From positions 1-64,000 of the forward strand of contig NZ_MU078697.1 of assembly GCF_014078525.1 (NCBI RefSeq): DNA of 64,000 bases. Reading direction: 5' to 3'. The notes beneath the pieces were generated by a model. That model worked only from the letters and a program-made list of their open reading frames with translations, ran no database searches and was not told where the DNA came from. This document shows positions 37,277-46,625 of the stretch, one piece after another. Within the stretch, counting starts at the first letter, position 1, and every line of letters begins with the position of its first letter. This DNA comes from Nitrosopumilus sp. b3. GTDB taxonomy: Archaea; Thermoproteota; Nitrososphaeria; Nitrososphaerales; Nitrosopumilaceae. The position numbers and the translations under genes are program-made.

Positions 37277-39787
37277 TTGAAATTCTCATGTCCAAAATGC
37301 AAATCAAAGATAGAGATACAAAAAACATTTAACAAAAAAATGCATGTTTCTTGTGGAAAATGTGGTATAGAGGATCTGCTTGAATTTTCAAAAAACATAG
37401 ACGAGGTATTTCTTGAATTTCTCTCACGTTTTGATAAAGGTCTAGTCACAAGTGTAGGACTATCAGAAGAGTTAAAGGATGAAGGGATCATCAGGACAGA
37501 AAATGAAATCAAAAAGATGATAGGAAATAACAATCCAGACAAAATTACAGAAGAGATTCTATTTTCAAAGAAGGACTATATTTCAGAATACAAAGTTTTG
37601 AAGAATCCCGAGCCTAAAATGGGCTCTAAAATTGAAGAGATGGGATTAGATGAATCAATTTCTGAGCATCTCAAAGAATTAAAAATTGAAAAATTTTACA
37701 AATTTCAAGAAGAAGCAATTCAAGAAATCACATTTGGTGAAAATGTTGTAATTGAGGCACCAACTGCATCTGGAAAAACAGAAGCTTTCTTGATTCCAGT
37801 TATTCAAAGAATAAAAAAAGAGGCAAACGAAGGAAATGTTTTTGCAATTTTTGTATATCCAACAAAAGCTTTAGCACGAGACCAATTCCCAAAAATTCAA
37901 AAATTTGCAGAAAAAATAGGAGTAGATGTCAGAGTTTTTGATGGAGATACCAAAGTTGGAGACAGACGAGACACTATTGAGAATCCACCTCAGATTTTAG
38001 TTACAAATTTTGATGTATTGCATTACCATATGTGGCATCAAACAAAATTTTCATCTCTTCTATCATCTACCAAAATTTTAATTGTAGATGAAGCACATGT
38101 GTATTCAGGAATTTTTGGTTCCAATGTACACTATATCATAAAAAGACTCAAAAGAATTTGCAGCAACAAGTTACAATTTGTTGCAGCATCAGCTACATTA
38201 GATGATGCAAAGAAATTTTGTGAGAAATTATTTGGTGAGAAAATGCAGATAATTTATGGTTCTGGAAAAAAAGGTCAAACAGATTTTGTGATGTTATTTC
38301 CATCTCTTAGAACTCAAAGAAAACTCATGGTAGAACTGACAAAGAAATTAACTGAAAAAAATCACAAGACCATGGTCTTTAACAACTCTCACCTTAACTC
38401 CGAACTATTAGCAATTCAAGCAAAAAAGCAAAAAGTAAACATCAAAGTTCATCGAGCAGGACTAATGGCAAATTATAGGGCTTCAGTAGAAAAGCAGTTC
38501 AAAGATGATAAATTACAAGCTATTTCTTGTACTCCAACCCTTGAATTAGGCATAGATGTGGGAAATGTGGATTGTGTGATTTCATCTACCATTCCTGTCA
38601 ATAGATTAATCCAAAGAATTGGAAGAGCAGCTAGAAAGGGGCAAAGAGGTTACGCGTTTTTGGCATTAGGAAATGATCCAATATCTCAATATTACAAAAA
38701 TCATCCTGATGATTATTTTGAAGATGTTGAGAAAACTTACATTGATCCAAAAAATCCATTCGTGGAAGAATTTCAAGTATTGGCAATGGCATGCGATAGG
38801 CCAATATCAAAACATGAATTAAAAGAGCATCAAGAAATCATAGAACATCACATCATCAAAGAAAATCTGAAAATGTTTAACAACAGAATTGTTCCCAATT
38901 TTGATAAAATTAATTCCATGTTAAACGAATACAGTATTAGAGGAATAGGAAAATCCATTGACATATTTCTATCAGATAGAAAAGTTGGAGACAGAGTGCT
39001 ACCAATTGCACTAGAGGAATTGCACAAAGATGCAATCTATTTTTTAGCAGGTATCCGCTATAGGGTAAAAGAATTTGATTATCCTAAAAAAAATCTTGCA
39101 AAACTAGAAAAAATTTCAAGAGACTATCCATACTATACAAAATCATTAACTGAAGAATGGCCAACTATAGAAACTGTTTTCGAGAAAAGAGTTGCAAATG
39201 GAGTAGAAGTTGCATTTTGCAAATTACATATTCAAAAGAAAGTTTACGGATATGTCAATATCGAATTAGGACAGGAAATTACTCAAGGAGAAAAAGTGAT
39301 GTTAGATAATCCATTAGAGTATGATTTTATAACCAAAGGCATAGTCTTTCATGCGCCAAGACCTCTCAAAGTAATAGAAAAAGCAGAGGATGAAGATTAT
39401 GCCGAAGCCAGTGGATACCATGCAACAGAGCATGTTGTAATTGAAGGAAGTAACATGATAACAGGAGGTGTTTCTCAAGACCTAGGAGGGATATCATTGG
39501 GCACTTCAGGTTTGATATTCATCTATGATGGAGCCATTGGAGGAAGTGGTGCAAGTAAGGCATTGTACGACAGATTTGAGAAAGCCCTAGAGAGAAGTAT
39601 GCACATCGTAAAGGAGTGCCCATGCAAAAATGAGTCAGGATGTCCACGATGTACGTTCTCATATAGATGTGGAAACAATAATGAATTTCTTCACAAATAT
39701 TCGGCATTGGAAATTCTTGAGAGAATAAACAAAGGAGAGAAGACAGAATTAGTAGATCCCACTGAAGGGGACAGACCACTAGTATGA
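37277..39787 (+). CDS. DEAD/DEAH helicase with zinc finger and DUF1998 domain
   Basis: An 836-residue superfamily 2 helicase. It begins with a zinc ribbon (CPKC and CGKC within the first 30 residues). Walker A is APTASGKTEAF near residue 160, the DEAH box is in IVDEAHVYSG, and motif VI is QRIGRAARKGQRG. The C-terminal DUF1998 holds the four-Cys cluster CPCKNESGCPRCTFSYRCG, as in MrfA/Hrq1-type repair helicases. A role in DNA repair, such as crosslink repair, is inferred. The TTG start is needed to include the zinc ribbon, and an in-frame TAG lies just before it. Confidence 0.88.
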   Translation: MKFSCPKCKSKIEIQKTFNKKMHVSCGKCGIEDLLEFSKNIDEVFLEFLSRFDKGLVTSVGLSEELKDEGIIRTENEIKKMIGNNNPDKITEEILFSKKDYISEYKVLKNPEPKMGSKIEEMGLDESISEHLKELKIEKFYKFQEEAIQEITFGENVVIEAPTASGKTEAFLIPVIQRIKKEANEGNVFAIFVYPTKALARDQFPKIQKFAEKIGVDVRVFDGDTKVGDRRDTIENPPQILVTNFDVLHYHMWHQTKFSSLLSSTKILIVDEAHVYSGIFGSNVHYIIKRLKRICSNKLQFVAASATLDDAKKFCEKLFGEKMQIIYGSGKKGQTDFVMLFPSLRTQRKLMVELTKKLTEKNHKTMVFNNSHLNSELLAIQAKKQKVNIKVHRAGLMANYRASVEKQFKDDKLQAISCTPTLELGIDVGNVDCVISSTIPVNRLIQRIGRAARKGQRGYAFLALGNDPISQYYKNHPDDYFEDVEKTYIDPKNPFVEEFQVLAMACDRPISKHELKEHQEIIEHHIIKENLKMFNNRIVPNFDKINSMLNEYSIRGIGKSIDIFLSDRKVGDRVLPIALEELHKDAIYFLAGIRYRVKEFDYPKKNLAKLEKISRDYPYYTKSLTEEWPTIETVFEKRVANGVEVAFCKLHIQKKVYGYVNIELGQEITQGEKVMLDNPLEYDFITKGIVFHAPRPLKVIEKAEDEDYAEASGYHATEHVVIEGSNMITGGVSQDLGGISLGTSGLIFIYDGAIGGSGASKALYDRFEKALERSMHIVKECPCKNESGCPRCTFSYRCGNNNEFLHKYSALEILERINKGEKTELVDPTEGDRPLV

Positions 39788-39829
39788 CAAATCAAAATGG
39801 GATAAATAGACCAAAAATCTAGCAGTTAT

Positions 39830-40660
39830 ATGGAAAAAGTAGCTCTGGTTACTGGCAGTTCTTCAGGTATTGGATTAGAAGCTTCATTAGCACTTGCAAG
39901 AGATGGATACAAAACTTTTGCAAGCATGAGAGATACAAAAAAAGGAATCGAGTTAGAGCAAGCTGCAAAAAAAGAAAACCTTTCAATTGAAATTATAGAG
40001 TTAGATGTAGACAAAGAAGAATCAATAATTTCTGCAATAGAGAAAATAATTTCAGATTCTCAAAGATTAGATGTTCTAGTCAATAATGCAGGATATGGTC
40101 AGTTTGGTTGCACAGAAGATGTATCTGTTGATGATTTTAGAAAACAGTTTGAAACTAATTTCTTTAGCATTGTAAGAATAATTCAAGAGGTTGCTCCAAT
40201 TATGAGAAAACAAAAGTCAGGAAACATCATAAACATCAGTTCAGTCGCAGGAAGAATGGGCCTTCCAGGATCACCTGCATATATTAGTTCAAAATTTGCA
40301 TTAGAAGGACTAGGAGAATGTCTGAGATACGAGCTTGGACAGTTTGGAATAAAGACTACTTTGATTGAACCAGGAGTGATTAAAACAAACTTTTTTGAAT
40401 CAATGAAGATTCCAGATTCAAAAAAAGATCCTAAATACAAAGAGATCACGGATCATATTCTCTCTGGATTAAAGATGATGGTACAGATGGGAACACCCCC
40501 TTCTGAAGTTGCCAAAGTAATCATCAAAGCAATTCACGATGATGAAATGCTTCCTAGATACATTGTAGGTACTGATGCTGCTATGTTCATGGAAGCAAAA
40601 AAGATGAAAACAGACATCGAATTTGAGAAATATCTCAGCAAAGAGCTATTTCCAGGCTGA
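39830..40660 (+). CDS. Short-chain dehydrogenase/reductase
   Basis: A 276-residue classical SDR. The nucleotide motif is TGSSSGIGLEASLAL, NNAGYG follows, and the active-site YxxxK is in SPAYISSKFALEGLG with the preceding catalytic Ser in INISSVAG. NADP preference is likely from the loop residues but is not proven. Substrate unknown. It is followed by topoisomerase IB. Confidence 0.87.
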   Translation: MEKVALVTGSSSGIGLEASLALARDGYKTFASMRDTKKGIELEQAAKKENLSIEIIELDVDKEESIISAIEKIISDSQRLDVLVNNAGYGQFGCTEDVSVDDFRKQFETNFFSIVRIIQEVAPIMRKQKSGNIINISSVAGRMGLPGSPAYISSKFALEGLGECLRYELGQFGIKTTLIEPGVIKTNFFESMKIPDSKKDPKYKEITDHILSGLKMMVQMGTPPSEVAKVIIKAIHDDEMLPRYIVGTDAAMFMEAKKMKTDIEFEKYLSKELFPG

Positions 40661-40737
40661 AATAGCACTTGTACGTTAAATTGATATACACATAGAATAG
40701 AGTTTTCATCAAAGTCCGCAATTTTAAAGTGAAAAAA

Positions 40738-42399
40738 ATGAAATGGAAAACGCTACAACATAATGGAATCTTATTCCCACCTGAATATGAGGCGCAGGGA
40801 TTTACAATAAAGATCAAAGGTGAAACAGTATCACTTGATGCCAATCAAGAGGAGATGGCATATCAATGGGCAAAAAAGAAAGACACACCATATGCTCAGG
40901 ACAAGGTTTTTCAAAAAAATTTTACAGCAGATTTTGTTAAAACTCTAGATCCTAAATTTAAAAAAATCTCTTATGATGACATTGATTTTTCAAATGCCTA
41001 CAAAATTGTCGACAAGGAAAAAGATCTCAAAGAGATGATGACTAAAGAGGAGAAAAAAGCACTTGCTGCAAAAAGAAAGGAGTTGCGAGAAAAATTGAAA
41101 TCAAAATATGGAATTGCCATAATGGATGGCAAAGAAGTCGAAGTAGGAAACTACATGGCAGAGCCCCCTGGAATCTTTATTGGAAGAGGGGAGCATCCAA
41201 TTCGAGGAAGATGGAAGCCACGAGTAACTGCAAAAGATGTCACACTAAATCTAGGGAAAGAAGCCAAAGTACCTGAAGGCAATTGGGGAAAGATAATTCA
41301 TGATAAAGACTCTATGTGGCTTGCAAGCTGGATGGATTTTCTCACACAAAAAAGGAAATACGTATGGCTTGCTGATACTGCAGGACTAAAGCAAGACAGA
41401 GATAAAGAAAAGTACGAAAAGGCAGTAAAGCTTGCAAAAGAGATTGACAAAATTAAAGATAGAATTGTCATAGACATGAAGAGCAAGGATCCAAAAATTA
41501 GCAGAATTGCAACTGCATGTTATTTAATTTACAGAACGGCGATGAGGGTAGGAGACGAAAAAGATCCAGACGAGGCAGATACTGTAGGTGCCACTACTCT
41601 TAGAAAAGAGCATATCAAAATTACTGCAAATACCATAGAGTTTGATTTTCTAGGTAAAGATAGTGTAAGATGGCAAGAGACAGTGGTTGCTGAAGGACAT
41701 GATAAACAATTCCAAGAAAATCTAAAGAAATTAGTTGAAAAGAAAAAACCAAAAGATGAGATATTCGATGACATAACCTCAAGACACGTCAATGCATATT
41801 ATTCAAGTATTGTTAAAGGACTAACTGCAAAGGTATTCAGAACATACTTGGCTACCACAGTTGTGAAAAATTATCTTGTAGAACATGACAACATGAAAGG
41901 AAAGACTGCAACTGAGAAACTATATCATGCAAAACTAGCAAACCTTGAAGCCGCTATGATGTGTAATCATAAAAGAACAATTCCAAAAACTTTCGAGCAA
42001 TCATTGCAGAAGAAAAGAGACACGCTCAAAAAAGTAAAGAAAGAAGAAGTTTGGAAGAAGACTGAAGAAACACTCAAAAAAGTACAGACATCTGAACCAA
42101 AGACAGATACTCAAAAGAAGAACAAAGCAAAAAGAATCAAGACTCTAAATGAACAAATCAGAAAACAAAAGAAGAAACAGAAAGAAAGAATGCAAAAATT
42201 AGAATTGCAAATTGATTTGTCTGAAAAAACCAAAGATTACAACATTGGAACGTCTTTGAGAAATTATATCGATCCTCGTGTATTCAAGGCATGGACTGAT
42301 GAGGTAGGTGCTGAATGGGAGAAATTATACACATCAGCATTACAAAAGAAATTCCTCTGGGTAAAAAATGAAAATGTAAAATGGAATGAAATAAAGTAA
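40738..42399 (+). CDS. DNA topoisomerase IB
   Basis: A 553-residue eukaryote-type type IB topoisomerase, a hallmark of the Thaumarchaeota. The N-terminal DNA-binding core includes GIFIGRGEHPIRGRWKPRV, the catalytic domain RTAMRVGDEKDPDEADTVGA, and a linker rich in Lys. The active-site Tyr is in IGTSLRNYIDPRVFKAW near residue 510. It relaxes both positive and negative supercoils by single-strand nicking. The ATG at 40738 (MKWKTLQHNG) is preferred; a GTG nine bases upstream is possible. Confidence 0.94.
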   Translation: MKWKTLQHNGILFPPEYEAQGFTIKIKGETVSLDANQEEMAYQWAKKKDTPYAQDKVFQKNFTADFVKTLDPKFKKISYDDIDFSNAYKIVDKEKDLKEMMTKEEKKALAAKRKELREKLKSKYGIAIMDGKEVEVGNYMAEPPGIFIGRGEHPIRGRWKPRVTAKDVTLNLGKEAKVPEGNWGKIIHDKDSMWLASWMDFLTQKRKYVWLADTAGLKQDRDKEKYEKAVKLAKEIDKIKDRIVIDMKSKDPKISRIATACYLIYRTAMRVGDEKDPDEADTVGATTLRKEHIKITANTIEFDFLGKDSVRWQETVVAEGHDKQFQENLKKLVEKKKPKDEIFDDITSRHVNAYYSSIVKGLTAKVFRTYLATTVVKNYLVEHDNMKGKTATEKLYHAKLANLEAAMMCNHKRTIPKTFEQSLQKKRDTLKKVKKEEVWKKTEETLKKVQTSEPKTDTQKKNKAKRIKTLNEQIRKQKKKQKERMQKLELQIDLSEKTKDYNIGTSLRNYIDPRVFKAWTDEVGAEWEKLYTSALQKKFLWVKNENVKWNEIK

Positions 42400-42470
42400 A
42401 TTTTACACCTAAAAATTAATCAATATATTTTAGAATCATTTAATTTCCCAAATTTTTAGGCATATAGTAT

Positions 42471-42585
42471 GCCGGGGTAGCTCAGCCTGGTTAGAGTGCC
42501 AGTTCGCTTGGTAATCTCTAACGGTTCTCCAACTAAGGCAATACTCATAATCTGGAGGTCGCGAGTTCGAAACTCGCCCCCGGCA
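42471..42585 (+). tRNA. trnM: tRNA-Met(CAT), elongator, with intron
   Basis: A 115-base gene with a 75-nt mature product. The acceptor pairs GCCGGGG (42471-42477) with CCCCGGC (42578-42584) plus A discriminator; the T-arm is GCGAG-TTCGAAA-CTCGC. No CCA is encoded. After removal of 42503-42542 the anticodon arm reads CCAGA-CTCATAA-TCTGG with anticodon CAT at 42546-42548. The stem lacks the three G-C pairs of initiator tRNA, so elongator Met is favoured; a CAT tRNA read as Ile cannot be excluded. Confidence 0.9.
42503..42542 (+). other. tRNA intron at non-canonical position 30/31
   Basis: A 40-base intron inside the anticodon stem. It is defined by an exact bulge-helix-bulge: central helix TGCC/GGCA, 5' bulge AG|T, 3' bulge AT|A, outer pairs GAG/CTC, and an intron stem including TTGG/CCAA. 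Cleavage between the second and third bulge base on both sides restores a perfect 5-bp anticodon stem. Only this cut gives a normal 7-base loop. Confidence 0.82.
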
Positions 42586-42891
42586 CACAAAATCCCATAA
42601 CATTTAGTTCAGATTCCTAAATTTCATGTTCAAAACTATGCCAAACTATGCCATTTTTTAAAAATACGTAGTTTGAAACCCAAACAGAGAGTTCATAACT
42701 ATACAAAACTAGACAGTTTTTCAGATTTCAAACTTTTAATTGTACACCACAGATGGGTTTGATGCAGATAATGATGGAATTGATTGGGAATCTTAATTTA
42801 ATTCCATAAATGGTTCAAGCCTTATAGGATTCACATAGAATTTAACAATAACCTAGTCTTTTAGCCTCAATAATTCCTAGATTAGGATCTC
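42586..42891. other. Gene-poor stretch with short repeats and a coding remnant
   Basis: No intact gene is seen. Near 42630-42650 the 10-base unit AAACTATGCC occurs twice in a row. At 42752-42796 a plus-strand frame reads DGFDADNDGIDWES then stop, like the last loop of a calcium-binding DxDxDG repeat protein, but only 18 residues remain open. At 42810 lies the first copy of the ATGGTTCAAGCCTT repeat. This looks like remodelled, decayed DNA next to a tRNA gene. Confidence 0.55.
42810..42823. repeat. Flanking direct repeat, left copy (ATGGTTCAAGCCTT)
   Basis: Fourteen bases identical to 46325-46338. Weaker similarity continues for some 20 bases on the right (GATT/AGAT, ACATAGA). The two copies bracket the 57-residue ORF and the 1039-residue protein gene. 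Confidence 0.6.
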
Positions 42892-43065
42892 ATGATTTGT
42901 AATATGCTAGGATGCAATAGTGAAGCCTTTACACAAGTAATGTTTTATCATTTTGAAGAAGGATTTAGCAAGCCATTCTGTAAAGAAATAATGAGACTTT
43001 GCATTAACCATGCTAAGCAAATTTCAAGAGATGATTGCTCTATTAGGATTCAGGTTTTGAATTGA
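42892..43065 (+). CDS. Small Cys/His-rich protein
   Basis: A 57-residue ORF starting at ATG 42892: MICNMLGCNSEAFTQV..., with Cys at residues 3 and 8 and further C-terminal CKEIMRLCINHA. The Cys and His spacing suggests a small metal-binding (probably zinc) protein, similar in scale to the other mini-zinc proteins at 51948, 52106, 60684 and 61399. Not recognised as a named family. Coding status is supported by length, a clean start and Cys pattern only. Confidence 0.5.
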   Translation: MICNMLGCNSEAFTQVMFYHFEEGFSKPFCKEIMRLCINHAKQISRDDCSIRIQVLN

Positions 43066-43113
43066 GTAAATATTTTCATTATCTTTAAGTAAACTTGAAA
43101 ATTTTAGGAATCA

Positions 43114-46100
43114 TTGAAAATCATTCTAGCCTTCTTTTTGATATTTGTATTACTTTTTCAGATTATAACTTTTGGTGATTTCCAAGAAGCAGATGCTCAT
43201 AGAGTTGGAAATATGGCAGAGTGTGTCAAAGTCAAAGTAAAGGCGGAAGTCACTAAAATCACAATTGAAAAGATAAGAGGTTTTGATGCAAAAAAAGCAA
43301 AGTTTGATCCAGGAGTTGTATCTGAAAATCCTGGAACTGTAGAAATAGCTTATACTTTTTGGGAACCTGATCATCAAAAAGAAAAAGATGGTGTAGCTAT
43401 GGATGTAATTGAACTAAAAAATTGGTATCTTAGCAAACATCAACAGGTTCCATTTTCTCCAAGTTCTAATGATAAAACTAAAGCATTTCTAATGCCAAAA
43501 CATAATGTCTACCTTCATGATACATGTTGGCATGATGTAGACAAGTTAGTTGTCAATTTAGCAGCTCAATCAATTAATTCTGGTGATTCTTACAAAGTAA
43601 AATGGTATAATTCCAAATTAGGAAAATATCTTGCATCACAAGTTACTGAAAACACATTATCTACTGCCTTAAAAATTAGTCCTGCTGGTCAGGCAGTTGG
43701 AGCTGTAAAAACTTTGATAGATGCATTATTGATAAAAGGAAACGATGTTTTTGGTGCTGACTCTCGAATTTATAATATCGGTGATCAACAATTAAGAAAA
43801 TATTACACGTATCAATTCCCGCTTGAGAGTAAAGATCCTACAACTAAGAAAACAAATAAAGCAATTGTAGAATTTAGAGTAGTAATTTTAGAAGTTCCTG
43901 AAAAAACTGCAGGACTTGGTTTACCTTTGGATGACAGTTATGCTATTTCATCAGATATTCCTAGTTGGATAAAACAAAATGCTGATTGGTGGGAGCAGGG
44001 GCTAATTAGTGACAAAGACTTTGCATCAGGCTTGGGTTTTATGGTAAAGGAGAGACTAATTCAAGTTGAAAATGTTGATTTTGATCCTAATGGAGATATA
44101 GAAATTTCAGATACTATTGAAATTCCTGACTGGATAAAAAATAATGCAAGATGGTGGGCAGATGGAGTAATTTCAGATAGTGATTTTAAATCTGGGATTC
44201 AACACATGGTAAAAGAAGAAGTAATTTCATTTAAAGAAAAACCAATTACCTCTACACAAAATATATCATCTGAACAAAGTCTTAAACTAAATTCGGCTAA
44301 CATCAAAAATCTCTATACTCTAAACAAATTGAATGAGCTAACTGCAAATTGGCTATTAGAAATTAAAAATACAGAATCTAAATTATTTGATGAATTATCA
44401 AATGATATCTGGATGAAATATTCTGATGATAAAAACACAGATTTAATGAATAGGGCAACTGAATTAGATGCAAATCAACAAGAAGCAACTGATGATGCAA
44501 ATGATCTTGTAGAAATTTTGAAAGAAATCGGGGATCTTGAAGATCTATTAGTCGATAATGCACAAGACATGGGAATAATTCAACAGGATTTGGAAGTTTC
44601 AGCGTTAGTAGCACTTGACTCTCTTGATTTGGTTAAGAGATTACAAAACATACAGGATCTTGAAGAGGGTTACAAACAAGCTGAAAAGGCACAAAAACAA
44701 ACAAAGAATCTCAAAGATCAAATTGATAGTGCTGTTGAGGATAATGATGCACCTCTTTCTTCAGTAATCTATGGTATTTCTAAATTGTATTCAGGTGATT
44801 CTAATTCTCCAAAATATATTGAAATCACTGATTACGGTACAATTGTAACTGGTGATCCATGCATTAAAAATTCTTACGGAGCTCAGATTTTCTTTAAATT
44901 ACAATATCCTGGAGGAATGCCATTTCACAATTATGTAATATTGGAAGTGAGACATTATTTTAATGGTTCATATGAAGACAAAAATGAAATACGTCTTCCA
45001 TATGATTATAAACTTGGCATAGATATTCCAACTGACACTTTCAATACTGAATTTGGCTCATTACAAGTTGGCACTCACTCATTTGTTATAGACGATATTG
45101 TTACTATTCAAAAAGTGTCAAACAAAGATACACGAGTAGATTATACTAGTAATCCCTATTTGACCTTTGATGTTATTGTACCTCCATGTGTTGTTGATTC
45201 ATCTATTGATGATGGTAGTGATTCAGCTGTAGATGATTCTGATAGATATACATTACTTGGTACTGAACGTATAAAATCATTACATGAACTTGTAGAAGAG
45301 GTTATTTTTTATTCTGATGAACTAAATAAAATAATTGATAATGGTAAAAAAACATTATCAAAACTTGATGATTCCAAAACAGATGACTACCTCCCGGGAT
45401 TAGATGATGACATAGATGATGACTCTTTGCCTGGACTTGATTATGATCTAACAGAAGAAGAACTTTGGGAAATAGAATGGAGAGGTTCTACTGATGTTAT
45501 GCTTACATTATTGCCTGATGCAACACCTCCTTCTGAATGCCGTGGAGATATTGTAGTTGGAGTAAACATCAAGAATATGGACTTGGTAAATTTGCATATT
45601 GCCATACCAATAGATGTAACTCTGATAGAAAAAGGACCTAGAGGTACAATATCTCATGTAATACAAGCATGGGTTGCTGAAGGAAAACTGATAATTAAAG
45701 ACCCACCGCCTGGCAAGTATTACTTTGAAGTGACATCTGCGATATTACAAGATGATGTGAGACTTGATGTTTATTCAGGAAAATATGAAATATACAATTG
45801 GCCTTCCAATGTAATTACTGTTAGAGATTGCAATGAATCTGATGAAGCTATAGATTCTGAAGAATCAACATCCTCAGTAACACCTGATTCTTCATGTACT
45901 GAAGATCCTTTTGGATATGGGGAAATCAAAGTAATTGAAAAGTGGGGAAGTTATGAAGCAGACTTGCCATATTATTTCTTTAATGTTGGATGGTCACTAC
46001 AACATACTAATCCAAATTATCAAAATAACGTAAACTCTATGACTGTTGATATGGATATCACTGGATTTCCAGGTGGGCCTCCATCAAAAACGGTAAGAAC

Positions 46101-46233
46101 AAACGGAGATGGTAATCTTGAAATCACTTGGAACACTCAAAGTCCTGGAACTTATACATTCAAGATTGTAAATTTCCAAAATATGGGGTCATACTGTGGA
46201 GATGGTGATAGGATTACTGTAACAATTCCATAG
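43114..46233 (+). CDS. Large secreted protein with two WIK-type repeats
   Basis: A 1039-residue exported protein with a TTG start and signal peptide (KIILAFFLIFVLLFQIITF, cleavage after about residue 28). Two repeats of the thaumarchaeal motif lie at about residues 284-320 (IPSWIKQNADWWEQGLISDK) and 338-374 (IPDWIKNNARWWADGVISDS). A helical, Gln/Asp-rich part follows at about 395-560, then beta-rich Ig-like stretches and acidic linkers (DSKTDDYLPGLDDDIDDDSL). The last 100 residues look like another beta-sandwich (GDGNLEITWNTQSPGTYTFK). No C-terminal membrane anchor is seen. Probably a cell-surface protein; function unknown. Confidence 0.8.
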   Translation: MKIILAFFLIFVLLFQIITFGDFQEADAHRVGNMAECVKVKVKAEVTKITIEKIRGFDAKKAKFDPGVVSENPGTVEIAYTFWEPDHQKEKDGVAMDVIELKNWYLSKHQQVPFSPSSNDKTKAFLMPKHNVYLHDTCWHDVDKLVVNLAAQSINSGDSYKVKWYNSKLGKYLASQVTENTLSTALKISPAGQAVGAVKTLIDALLIKGNDVFGADSRIYNIGDQQLRKYYTYQFPLESKDPTTKKTNKAIVEFRVVILEVPEKTAGLGLPLDDSYAISSDIPSWIKQNADWWEQGLISDKDFASGLGFMVKERLIQVENVDFDPNGDIEISDTIEIPDWIKNNARWWADGVISDSDFKSGIQHMVKEEVISFKEKPITSTQNISSEQSLKLNSANIKNLYTLNKLNELTANWLLEIKNTESKLFDELSNDIWMKYSDDKNTDLMNRATELDANQQEATDDANDLVEILKEIGDLEDLLVDNAQDMGIIQQDLEVSALVALDSLDLVKRLQNIQDLEEGYKQAEKAQKQTKNLKDQIDSAVEDNDAPLSSVIYGISKLYSGDSNSPKYIEITDYGTIVTGDPCIKNSYGAQIFFKLQYPGGMPFHNYVILEVRHYFNGSYEDKNEIRLPYDYKLGIDIPTDTFNTEFGSLQVGTHSFVIDDIVTIQKVSNKDTRVDYTSNPYLTFDVIVPPCVVDSSIDDGSDSAVDDSDRYTLLGTERIKSLHELVEEVIFYSDELNKIIDNGKKTLSKLDDSKTDDYLPGLDDDIDDDSLPGLDYDLTEEELWEIEWRGSTDVMLTLLPDATPPSECRGDIVVGVNIKNMDLVNLHIAIPIDVTLIEKGPRGTISHVIQAWVAEGKLIIKDPPPGKYYFEVTSAILQDDVRLDVYSGKYEIYNWPSNVITVRDCNESDEAIDSEESTSSVTPDSSCTEDPFGYGEIKVIEKWGSYEADLPYYFFNVGWSLQHTNPNYQNNVNSMTVDMDITGFPGGPPSKTVRTNGDGNLEITWNTQSPGTYTFKIVNFQNMGSYCGDGDRITVTIP

Positions 46234-46324
46234 ATTCTACGCCTATCTGCATCCATTTTTGACCCCAAAATGGTAGCTTAGTCCCCGTGATGTGGAATCT
46301 AACAACATCCATTTTGTTCCCTTG

Positions 46325-46338
46325 ATGGTTCAAGCCTT
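46325..46338. repeat. Flanking direct repeat, right copy (ATGGTTCAAGCCTT)
   Basis: Identical to 42810-42823. Here the repeat coincides with the end of the decayed minus-strand frame at 46330-46560 (KA stop), so the left copy may be a duplicated gene end. Confidence 0.6.
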
Positions 46339-46560
46339 GCTAGATTTGCTTAATACAACATAGATGGAATCATCTTTTTCCATCTCCGTGTATACATTCA
46401 TTTCCAAAATATCAAAACTATCTCCAATAATTTGCTTTAACTCATCAATTTGATATCTTGTCAGAACTTCCAATGGTGATGTAGAATTGATTTTTGAAAA
46501 AGATAGAATTCTCTTGAGAGCCTGGAGTTACGATGAGCCTATATGTATAGTTTCAAATCC
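46330..46560 (-). pseudogene. Decayed gene end, possibly a methyltransferase
   Basis: Between the secreted-protein gene and 46600 there is no intact ORF. The minus strand reads, in one frame, LQALKRILSFSKINSTSPLE then VLTRYQIDELKQIIGDSFDI and LEMNVYTEMEKDDSIYVVL, stopping at 46330. Upstream in frame a TAA at 46528-46530 breaks it after RGMGFETIHIGSS. The end resembles the C-terminus of class I methyltransferases, but that is only a suggestion. No start codon remains. Confidence 0.4.
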
Positions 46561-46625
46561 CATCCCACGAGATATTCTGAATAATTGTCCCTCTAAGTGG
46601 TGATAAGAAAATAAAAACTAGACTT

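Noticed and set aside
42497-42510. Reading of the tRNA as Ser with anticodon GCT in the first exon
   Set aside because: Position 33 would not be T and there is no long variable arm; removing the intron gives a perfect CAT anticodon arm.
42630-42650. Short tandem AAACTATGCC units as the start of a CRISPR array
   Set aside because: Only two adjacent copies without spacers, and no cas genes in the window.
44378-44614. Minus ORF within the secreted protein gene
   Set aside because: Shadow of the coiled helical region; Leu/His-rich artefact.
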